Shown in pieces: positions 33,365 to 42,250 of a DNA stretch of 64,000 nucleotides; the first letter of the stretch is position 1; each line of letters opens with the position of its first letter. A model generated the notes under the pieces. It searched no databases. It worked only from the letters and a program-made list of their open reading frames with translations, and was not told where the DNA came from. The stretch comes from Fulvia fulva (taxonomy: Eukaryota; Ascomycota; Dothideomycetes; Mycosphaerellales; Mycosphaerellaceae): the NCBI RefSeq assembly GCF_020509005.1, contig NC_063014.1:3162001-3226000 (forward strand). The letters run 5' to 3'. The position numbers were made by a program, and so were the translations under genes.

Positions 33365-35027
33365 GCTGTGTTTTCAACATACCTAATGAACACTGCTTCT
33401 TTACCCCTATTCATCAGCTTGTCACTTCTTGCCCATTGAGGTTGGGATCTTGTGTCCATATAGACAACAGCTTTGCATCCCCAAACTTTCAAATGGTTGA
33501 TGGTCGGTTTGATACCATCAAAAGCCTCATCTGGTGAAACCTTGAACCCATCGTAATCTGGGCCATTTGGCAGTTTGTTCCTCATATAAGTTTGGGCCTC
33601 TAGTGCTTCAGGCCAAAATTCAACCGGCATTTTAGCCTCTTCAAGCATTGCCCTTATAGAGTCCTCTAAGGTTTGTATTGACCTCTCAACTAGTCCATTC
33701 TGTAGAGAGTTGTATGCCTCAGTAGGCTCGAGCCCAAACCCCAAATCCTTCTCCTACTGCTTCACTAATGCAATAAGGTCCCTTATATTGTCAAGCCTTA
33801 CTGCTTTCAGCTGCGCTGATGATTTCCTCTCTACTTTGATCTTCTAGTCCTAGAGAGCAACTGGAGCATCTTCTCTTTTCCTAAGAGGAAAGGTCCACTT
33901 CTTCCTAGAGAAGTTGTCAACAATCTCAAGCCAGTATTTGAATCCTAGTCTTAAGATTAGTAGTAGGCTATATATGTCAATAGATATAAGGGCAAGTCTT
34001 TTAGGTCTTCTCTCTATAACTTTGCCTTTGTACTTCTTTATCTTTGCTATTGAACATACTCTGCACTAGTGAAAGCCATCCTTAGGGATAGGAATAGGTT
34101 CTTTCAAGTCTGTTACCTTGTGAAGATTCTGGAGCAAATTCTTGCCAAAGTGTGCAAATCTTCTATGCCAAAGCTCCCACTGCTTCACGTCGGTCTCTGA
34201 TTGAGCAGTCATAAAGGCATTCTCTATTAGTGGTGTACATAATGAGTAATGTGCCTGTTCTTGTAGGAGAGGAGAAATCTTATCAATGAATAGAACCCCC
34301 CTAAGGAGCTTTGTCTGGACAACAGTCTCACTAGAGGGGGAAACAAGAGAAAATGATGGAGGTTGAACACCAAACTGCTTGCTAAACTGGTTCTATAAAA
34401 CCAGGTTTACTCCTAGCTTAGGTACAAGCAGGACATCTTCTGAAACAACTTTTCTGCTAGCTCTCCCACTCATCTCTACATTCCCAATATAAGTGGCCAA
34501 TAAAAACCTACCTCCCACTTTGATCCATTTCTCCCTTGTTAAGGGAGTCATAGATCTAAAGAGGCAGCTTTGGTCAGTTATATAGGATAAAGCATAGGAG
34601 TCAAGTAACCACTCTAACGAGGTGAACTTGCCTTAGACTTCTGTAGTTAAGTGAGCCACTTTATCATACTCATTATTATCAGACATTGTCTCTAGGGATG
34701 AGCTGTATAAGTTACGTGACTCTTAGGCGGAAACCCCTTTTCTAGTCTTCTTTGCTTTAGAGGTATAAGACTAGGCCTAGTTCTTCTAGAGTGACAGTAT
34801 GTCAGAGCTAAGTTTCTTCACTATTTTCTTAAGTTCTTCTATAGAGGACTTCTCTCTTAGTGTCCTCCTTAAAGTGGGTAGTGGAGTTCTCTTCTTCTTA
34901 ATATATGTTATATTCTAGGGAGATAGTGGTTAGGAATAAGATCTAAGAACCTTTCTTACCTTAGGTAGACTAGGGTAGTCCTTAATCAGATAATCCTTCT
35001 TATAGAGAAGGTAGGAGAGTGGTCTTG
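33365..35027 (-). pseudogene. Copia-3 gag-pol, part A (zinc knuckle, protease, integrase)
   Basis: Reading leftwards from 35027: a degraded zinc knuckle, protease (WLLDSYALSYITDQ), GAG-pre-integrase (ELWHRRFAHFGKNL), integrase (ALISIDIYS, NGLVERSI) and KLMNRGKEAVF. It stops abruptly at the pogo-like element; RT and RNase H are missing. Trp and Gln codons are often TAG. Its 5' half continues at 50194. Confidence 0.85.
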
Positions 35028-35237
35028 TGTCATAGTCTCCCTATAGAGTATATAGAAGGTAGGGACAGAAGAGCCTTAGAGTGCTTAGAAGTCGTTAAGA
35101 AGTGACAGTCTAGCTTAGTATATAAGCGCTAAGAATTATATGCCCCGTAACATTCGCTACGGGACCTAGCCCTCCAAATTCACCCCTCTACTAAACCTTA
35201 ATAGATTCACTTCGGCTCGTAACTATATAACTTACGG

Positions 35238-35314
35238 GGTCGACGACGAGAATCACCTGTACGTGGTGTCGGCTACGAACCTCTCGTCTAGCTACGAGAG
35301 AGCCAAGTATTCTC
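35238..35314 (+). ncRNA. HDV-like self-cleaving ribozyme at the LINE 5' terminus
   Basis: Double-pseudoknot layout read by eye. P1 is 35238-35244 with 35268-35274 (GGTCGAC/GTCGGCT, 7 pairs including two G-U). P2 is 35248-35253 with 35309-35314 (GAGAAT/ATTCTC). P3 is 35255-35257 with 35265-35267 (ACC/GGT) around a 7-nt L3. P1.1 is 35262-35264 with 35275-35277 (CGT/ACG). P4 is 35281-35287 with 35294-35300 (CTCTCGT/ACGAGAG). J4/2 is AGCCAAGT, whose C before AAG is the likely catalytic base. The predicted cleavage site is the phosphate before G35238, exactly where the target duplication ends. Such ribozymes are known to process 5' ends of R2 and other LINEs. Confidence 0.82.
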
Positions 35315-35404
35315 ACGCTGGAGCGTCGTGGGCGCGACGGGCGCGTAGCGTAGGCGAAGCCGCGGCGAACAGAGGACTACCAGCAAAACGGGTATGAAAA
35401 CCAT

Positions 35405-36315
35405 CCGACGAGCGTGTACTCGTGTCGGGAGCGAGTCCCTCTTCTTTCTACGTGTAAGAAGGGCGCGGAACCGTGGCCTATACGCTCGACAGGACACCTC
35501 TGGTATGAGTGCAGAATTTTCACCTCCGGAGACCGCAAACCGAGCGGGCTAAGCGACGAACATTGGACGAGCGGACTACAGAACAACAACTGAGCGGACT
35601 ATGCAACGGCGTCGAGCGGACTACGAAACAATCTGGTGTTTGCCAGCGGGCAATGCGGTGGGTAGGTGGACACGCGACGAAGCCTGTAAGGGCCTGTTGA
35701 ACACCCGGTATGGGAACGAGGGTTTTGCCTGAGGCACTGCCTGTCCCGCTACACGACGCACCTAGTCTGACATGGTAGATTGCGACGAGGAAAAGACGAT
35801 AGCCTGAGCAAGGAAAAGACGGCTGTTAGGACGGGGAAAAGACGTACAATGCAAGTGGATTAGTTCTGTGATCGGGGAGGATCGAGGGCAGGGTGATAAG
35901 GAACTTCATATTGGTTAGTAGGTGGAAACGCAAGGAGTACGCTGCCAGGCGTGGTGTGTGCCCCGAGCAGACCTGCGAGGCATGGACGGCCGCTTTCTAG
36001 AGATAGGCTGCGGTAACGCGAAGGGCGTCAAAACCTGGGGCGTGGTGTACACTGGCAGCGACGGCTGACACTGTCTGTACAGCCCGAGAGGACGGATGCG
36101 CATGTCGGTCAATAGAGAGCACTAAAGGGCTCAGGCCTATGGAGGTGGATGTTGGCTTAAGGAGCAAACAGGGAGGGAGGGCGTAGAGGGAAGCTTTTGC
36201 TCCGGGCTAACCTCTCGAAACGAGGCTACACGGTGGTGCTAGATGAGTGGGAAAGCGCGGTTAAGACTTGTCACCTTATCTCGTAGCTAGCTTGCTAAAT
36301 ACGATTCCTTCCTTG
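35405..36315 (+). repeat. 911-bp 5' UTR unit of LINE-1
   Basis: CpG-rich and without a conserved coding frame. It matches the two tandem units at 13806-15627 apart from RIP changes. It begins with a CCGAC..GTCGG hairpin. It contains GAGCGGRCTA at 35542, 35569, 35592 and 35614, and GGAAAAGACG at 35789, 35812 and 35835, both spaced about 23 bp. It could hold an internal promoter, protein-binding iterons or an IRES-like structure; which one is not shown by sequence. Confidence 0.8.
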
Positions 36316-36323
36316 CCCTGGAC

Positions 36324-38354
36324 ATGGATTGGGCGGTTAGCCCTAACACAGTAACAGGAGTCATAAGTAAGCTAAAGGGACGAAAAGCCCCAGGCCCAGA
36401 CAGGATACCAAACGTACTGCTAAAAGAGTGTAGAGAAGAGATCGCGCCGAGCCTTGCAAACCTATTTACCGCGTGCCTACGGCTAGGGTATCACCCGAAG
36501 CCGTACAGAGAGTCTATGACAGTAGTGCTACGCAAGCCACAGAAGGAAGACTATACTCAGCCCAAGTCGTACAGACCAATAGCACTTCTAAATACGATAG
36601 GGAAGGTCCTAGAAAAGATAGTAGCCCAGAGACTTACGCAGCTTGCCGAGGACAACCACGTACTCCCAGCAACACAGATGGGGGGAAGAAGCCAGCGATC
36701 GACACTAACAGCAATGGAGCTAATTACGGAGCAAATCCAGACCCTCTGGCACTACGGCAGGAACCGAGCGGCGTCCTTACTATCCCTCGACATCGCAGGG
36801 GCCTTCGACAACGTCTCACACCAAAGGCTAATACATATCCTACAGCAGAAAGGCATCCCCCAGTGGGCAACGTCGTTCGTCTTCTCCTTTCTCCAGGAAC
36901 GGACGACATACCTAGTCCTAGGAAGGTACACGTCCGACCCGGTGAAGGCAGAGACTGGAATACCTCAGGGATCTACTCTCTCCCCTATCCTGTTTCTAAT
37001 ATTTATGTCGGATCTAATCCCCCTACTCACCTCTCCGCAAACCTCAGCATCGGGGTTCGTAGACGATACAAACATCCTAGCCTGGTCAGACTCGACAGAA
37101 GAGAACTGTCGCCTCCTTGAAGATAGGCACAAGAAATGCGAGGAGTGGGCAAAGAAGCATGGTGCCCGGTTCGCCCCTGAAAAGTACCAACTTATACACT
37201 TCAGTAAAGCGAGAACACACCATAATATGAAGGCGGCGGTAAGAATCCAAGGCTACGAGACCAAGCCATCAGCGGAGCTACGAGTACTAGGGATCTGGCT
37301 CGACCCGAAGCTAAGCTGGAATGTACAGATTAAGAAAGCCCAGAGTCGAGCGCAAGTCAATGAAGCCTCGATAAAGAGGCTTACGGCATCTACATGGGGA
37401 GCAACATTCGACAAGGCAAGAGTAATGTATAAGGCGATCGTCAGACCAGCTATGTTGTACGGGGCACAGATTTGGGGAACAGGAGGCGCAGGCAAGCCGA
37501 TCCCGAAACGGATAGAGCAACCCCTAAACAGGACACAGGCAGGCAACCTACGTAGGGTACTAGGCGCATACAAGACAACGTCAACAAGCACGGTAGAAAT
37601 GGAGACAGGAATACCACCAATCGGCCAGTACATCCGGGGAATGAGAATTCAATACGCGGCAAAGACGACAGGTTACCTAGCACAAACCACGATCCAGGAG
37701 GCAAAGAATAAGATAGAAAGCCGCTACCGGAGAGGGGCAGGATATAGGACAAGCCAAAAAGAGGATGACCTTACGACCTTTACGGCCGTACAGACAAGCA
37801 CCGAATGGCTAGCACGAAAGGAGGAGGAGCGTAGGACTCGCCAGGCCGGCGGGAGCAAGGCTAAGACCCAAAACCTAGCGGAACAGATAGCGAGCTGCCT
37901 ATGGGAGCAGGACTGGAAAAGGAAGCCCCCTAAGACAACAGGCCCGATAGCGCTCCGAGCCTTCCAGAGACACAATTACCAGCTATATAGGGACCTGACA
38001 AGGGCCGAAGCAAGCATAGCGATCCAAATCAGGTCCGAACACATTGGATTAAGGGCCTACCTGTTCAGAAGACGCGCACTAGACATCTATAGCCCAGCCT
38101 GCCAGTGTGGCTACCCATCGCAAAACCCAGAACATATGCTACTACGATGCCCGCAGTGGGCGAGAGGCAGGGGAAATTGGAGGCACCAAGCGGGAAGGAG
38201 AGACTACAAGTCAATTATTAGGGACAAAGGCAACATTCGCCGAATCTCTCGGTGGATACTACAGCAGGGATACCTCCAGCAGTTTAGCCTCGCGAGCGAG
38301 ACGGAGGAGTGGATAGACAAGAGGCGGAAGCGAGGGGGGTTGCAGATAGGGTAG
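36324..38354 (+). CDS. LINE-1 reverse transcriptase (N-terminally deleted ORF2)
   Basis: An intact 676-codon frame. RT blocks: RKAPGPDRIPN near the start, VVLRKPQKEDY, YRPIALLNTIGK, LDIAGAFDNVSH, GIPQGSTLSPILF and the catalytic FVDDTNILAW near residue 245. After RT come a basic region and a C-terminal zinc-like motif, CQCGYPSQNPEHMLLRC. There is no endonuclease and no RNase H domain. The ATG at 36324 lies 9 bp after the UTR junction, so the original ORF2 start is gone and whether this frame is translated is unknown. It is the same family as LINE-2 ORF2 but CpG-rich and free of stops. Confidence 0.85.
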   Translation: MDWAVSPNTVTGVISKLKGRKAPGPDRIPNVLLKECREEIAPSLANLFTACLRLGYHPKPYRESMTVVLRKPQKEDYTQPKSYRPIALLNTIGKVLEKIVAQRLTQLAEDNHVLPATQMGGRSQRSTLTAMELITEQIQTLWHYGRNRAASLLSLDIAGAFDNVSHQRLIHILQQKGIPQWATSFVFSFLQERTTYLVLGRYTSDPVKAETGIPQGSTLSPILFLIFMSDLIPLLTSPQTSASGFVDDTNILAWSDSTEENCRLLEDRHKKCEEWAKKHGARFAPEKYQLIHFSKARTHHNMKAAVRIQGYETKPSAELRVLGIWLDPKLSWNVQIKKAQSRAQVNEASIKRLTASTWGATFDKARVMYKAIVRPAMLYGAQIWGTGGAGKPIPKRIEQPLNRTQAGNLRRVLGAYKTTSTSTVEMETGIPPIGQYIRGMRIQYAAKTTGYLAQTTIQEAKNKIESRYRRGAGYRTSQKEDDLTTFTAVQTSTEWLARKEEERRTRQAGGSKAKTQNLAEQIASCLWEQDWKRKPPKTTGPIALRAFQRHNYQLYRDLTRAEASIAIQIRSEHIGLRAYLFRRRALDIYSPACQCGYPSQNPEHMLLRCPQWARGRGNWRHQAGRRDYKSIIRDKGNIRRISRWILQQGYLQQFSLASETEEWIDKRRKRGGLQIG

Positions 38355-38548
38355 TCATCAGGGCAGGCCCATGACACTAGCGTACCCCTAACAAGGGAAA
38401 TTTAAGACGACAACGAGGAGGAAAAGACAGGCGGGAAGGAGGAGGGGTTTTCACCAACACGGTTTCCCCTCTATATATACAAAAACAAGATAGCATAGCT
38501 GCATAGGCCAAAGGGCACTACAACAGCTTAATGAAATATCTATCTATC
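38355..38548 (+). other. LINE-1 3' UTR and ATCT tail
   Basis: The 3' UTR is shared with LINE-2 and LINE-1r (GGTTTCC..TATATA..GGGCAC blocks) and ends in tandem ATCT. A short tandem tail in place of poly(A) occurs in some LINE clades. Confidence 0.75.
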
Positions 38549-38883
38549 TATATAACTTACGGCACTCCCGTAAGCACCCGCGACTACGCTAGACCCTAGA
38601 AGAAGCACGTAGAAGACTCGGAACGTAGGGTAGGTTAGAATAAGGTTTTAAGCAAAGCTACTAAGCGCGGCTTCGTACGGGTTAGCCCTATTAATATAGG
38701 GACACGTACTCGCGAGGGTCGCGTATAAATATCTAGCCTTCCCTAGGCCTCTCTTGCTTTCTTCGTCTTTCGTTTTATATAGTAATTATACTATACCCTT
38801 TTATATCTACACTTCGTACCTATATTCTCGCTTTTACCCTTATATCTTATAGGCTAGGCTCCCGCCCTAATATTACGAAAGAC

Positions 38884-40130
38884 TAACAAACCGTTAACTA
38901 CTCGAGTTATCCTTATAGGTGACTACGCTACCGATAGAGGTGTCAACCTCGATAACTAAGACACTCTATTCCACTTTAGTAAGTAGACTAATATCCCCTT
39001 CTCGAACGCCGCTACCTTCGGTGCCTAGGTAAACGCTAACCCCGACACCGCCTACGCTCTTATTAACCGCACCGTCTCCTCTTTCCGCGAGACCGCCTAG
39101 TAGGTCGAGTAAGTAAACAACTAAGTAATATACCTTTAAGGTATTATAAACACCTTCTAGAACCTCGCCCCGTACGCCGACGATAACCGCCGCTAGTACT
39201 TCTCTAAGAAGGTTAACGACCTAGACGAGTTCGACGGTAATAAGAGTAAGTTTAAGGCATTTAAGACATAGCTCACTATTAAGCTATTAGCTAATACCGA
39301 CTACTTTCCGTAAGAGAAGGACAAAGTTACGTACGTCTTCTCCCTCCTTTAGGGAGACGCCGCGGCTTAGGTAATATACTATATCGATAACGCTACGTAG
39401 ACTATCGGCTACCCGGACGTCCTTACCTTAATATAGGACCTCCGTACTACCTTTAGTGATCTAGACCGTAGAGCTACCGCCTAGAACGCTATCTATAACC
39501 TCCTCTAGAAGAATAAGAGCTTCGCCGAGTACCTCGCGGCCTTTAACCGCGACATCGGGTTTACCGGCTATAACGAAGAGACTAAGAAGAGCACTCTCCG
39601 CCGTAGTTTGTTAGTAGAGCTTCTTCGAGCCCTCGAGGACAAGGACGTCGGTGCTATAAGCTTCCGTAAGCTCGTCGAGACCTACTAGCGCCTCGACTCT
39701 AATATAAAACACACCGCCTCTCTCCTCGCTTCCCGTTCTTAAGGTCGTTAGCCTCGTAGTCCCGGAAGCCACTTCGCTACTCTACTAGGCGCCGCCGCTC
39801 CTACGGCTCTCCCTCCCGTCTCTATAGGTAACGCTATAGATCTTAGCGCTAGTGCCGCCGTCCCTCGAGTCTAGGGCCTCGTTAACGGTAAGCTTACTCC
39901 CGAAGAGAAGCTTCGCCGTCGCTAGGCCGGACTCTATACCTACTACGGCGGTCTAGGCTATATCGTAGCTAACTATCCGTAGCTCGCTACCCGTAACGCC
40001 CGTAACCTAGTTCGCGGCGCTATCGGCGCTATCGAGCCTACTCCTACTACTCCCGCTAAGCAGGAAAAAGCCTAGGTCTTCCTTATCGACGCGAGGAAGA
40101 CTAAGAACAACGTTTACCGATAGTAAAGAG
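38884..40130 (+). pseudogene. gag of Gypsy-2
   Basis: RIPed capsid-like region (SFAEYLAAFNRDIGFTGYN near 39520) and a degraded CCHC knuckle near 39930-39975. Many TAG stops. Limits are approximate. Confidence 0.7.
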
Positions 40131-41508
40131 AGGAAGGAAGTTAAGGATCAATATAGTATAGCTAGACCTATACGACGAGACGGGTAAGGACTACGCTTAT
40201 AAACCGTTCGTTACGAATGTAAATATCGGCTTAAAGAAACTCTCTTCTTCTAATCTCACTCTTATAGACACTAGCGTACTAGGCGAGTCTTTTATAGACT
40301 ATAAACTCGCGACCTCTCTTAACCTCGAACCCTAGGAACTGAAGTACCCTCGTACCCTTAAACTCTTTAACGGCACGGAGACTACTACTAGTAAGATTAC
40401 TTATGTTATATACACGTTAATCACCCTCGGAGGCAAGCGTATGTCGATCACTAGCTTCCTTACGTCCCTACCGTATTAAAAGTTTATCCTCGGCCTCCCC
40501 TAGTTTAGACGATACCGACCTATTATCGACTAGACTTCCCTTACTATTAGCTTCCCTCTAGAAGTTCCTCCGGCACCTCTACCTTCTCCGCCGCCTTAGC
40601 GCGGTCCTAAGTATACTAAGATCTTCTAGGTAAACGCCGCTACCTTCACTACTACTACTAAGCATCCTAAAGCTTAAGTCTTCGCCGCCTCTCTCCGCGA
40701 TATCGACATCGCCCTCGAGAAGCTCGATAAGAAGCGTATACCTACCGACCCTACTACGAAGGTCCCTCCTTAGGCATACTATATCCTCTACGTATTCGAT
40801 GCTAAAGCCGTAGACGAGCTGCCTCCTTATCGCCCTTACGACTATAAGATTGAGCTAGAAGAAGGTATAGAGACACCGTTCGGACCGCTATATTCTATAT
40901 CCCGAGAAGAGCTTATCGTCCTTAAGAGATACCTCGAAGAGAACCTGAAGAAGGGGTTCATTCGAGCGAGCCGTTCTAGCGCTAGTAGTCCCGTCATGTT
41001 CGTTAAGAAGCCCGGCGGTAGCCTACGCTTCTATATAGACTACCGAGGCTTAAACGCTATTATAAAGAAGAACCGCTACCTAATACCGTTGATTTAGGAG
41101 ACGCTCGAGCGCCTCTCTAAGGCTAAGTACTTCACTAAGCTCGATGTTATCGCTACGTTTAACAAGTTACGAATAGTAGAAGGATACGAGTATCTTATAG
41201 CCTTCCGTACTCGCTACGGGCTATTCGAGTCGCTCGTTATGCCCTTCGGCGTTTATAACGGGCCTAGTACCTTCTAGAACTTTATTAACGATATACTTTA
41301 GGAGTTCCTCGATTAGTTCTACACTACCTATATCGACGACATCCTAGTCTATAGCGAGACTAAGGAGGAGCACCGTAAGCACGTCTATAAGATCCTTTAG
41401 AAGCTCGTAGACGCCGGCTTATAGCTCGACATCGACAAGTACGAGTTTAAGAAGACCGAAGTCAAGTTCCTTAGTTTAATTATTACCGTAGACGGTATTA
41501 AGATAGAC
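40131..41508 (+). pseudogene. pol of Gypsy-2, part 1 (protease, RT)
   Basis: A protease-like block (LIDTSVLGESFID near 40265) and RT blocks ([54 protein letters not shown]). Interrupted by Copia-1 after GIKID. Confidence 0.82.
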
Positions 41509-41743
41509 TGTTGAGAACATACAGGCCGCAGGACAAGCATGTAGGTATGGGTGTGTCATGTGATAGATCACGTGACTAGGGTTTGCCAGCCCCTATAGGC
41601 TGGCAAACATCCGGACACCTAGCATCTACCTACACCAACACCGGCGATACTGTATGTAGATACACGCTATCCCATTGGGTCCTTCTTCGTCTTTGGTGTG
41701 ATCCGCCGTCTTCCACTGCTGCGCAACTCGTACCTGTTTAACA
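41509..41743 (+). repeat. 5' LTR of Copia-1
   Basis: 235 bp, TGTTGAG..TTTAACA. Confidence 0.93.
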
Positions 41744-41758
41744 GGTTATGAGCCCGAG
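41744..41758 (+). promoter_or_regulatory. Primer binding site (initiator tRNA-Met anticodon arm)
   Basis: GGTTATGAGCCC directly follows the LTR. It is complementary to GGGCUCAUAACC of the initiator tRNA-Met anticodon arm, not to a tRNA 3' end. Priming by a half-tRNA is established for copia of Drosophila. Confidence 0.75.
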
Positions 41759-42250
41759 TTAGCAACTCGGTGTTTCACCCTCGACAAAGTCGTATTGGAG
41801 TTATTCCTCTTCAGAACAAAAGGAAGGCAGACTGGAGGCCGCACCCGCATTGCACAGGAAGCTACAGCCGCGCTGTAGGTGTATATAAGACGTGAAAGAG
41901 CCTAGTGAGGCACTGTCAGACTCCGAGTCAGGGAGCCTGTGCTAATACCTCAGACAAGTGGGCGAGCTTACTGAGAAGAGTCGCTCTCCGGACATCGCGT
42001 TCGCATCGACTAACTGTTCATTCTGAGAGAGCCGCAGTGTCTCAGAAACCCCCTCTGCTGAGAGAGTTACGCTACAGTGTCTCAGCACTAACACGATCCT
42101 TACCGACCGACTTTCCTCCTCTTCCCGGCGGATAGCCATCCTCTCCGCTATCAACCTCGCGTTCGGTTTATCCCATTTCGATCCGATCGCGTACGACCGA
42201 ATACATCCTTTTACCTGAGGGCAGCCAACCTGTCCCTCAACTTACAAAAA

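Larger units (their letters stand above)
35238..38548 (+). mobile_element. LINE-1: Tad1-like LINE with intact RT frame, 5' ribozyme and internal deletion
   Basis: 3,311 bp between two copies of the 14-bp target duplication TATATAACTTACGG (35224-35237, 38549-38562). Structure: HDV-like ribozyme, about 90 bp of leader, one 911-bp UTR unit, RT frame, 3' UTR and an ATCT tail. ORF1 and the endonuclease are absent; the UTR joins RT directly at 36316. It shows no RIP although a related RIPed copy lies 20 kb away and the surrounding LTR is RIPed. Confidence 0.92.
35028..38872 (+). repeat. 5' LTR of Gypsy-2, split by LINE-1
   Basis: 35028-35237 and 38563-38872 together make 520 bp, matching 49669-50188. 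It starts TGTCATAG; the end reads CCCTAATA, where the family's CCCTGACA is seen in the solo LTR at 8546. Confidence 0.88.

Noticed and set aside
36473..37120. 215-codon plus-strand ORF within LINE-1
   Set aside because: Different frame from the RT, which has all expected motifs; no domain in the alternative frame.
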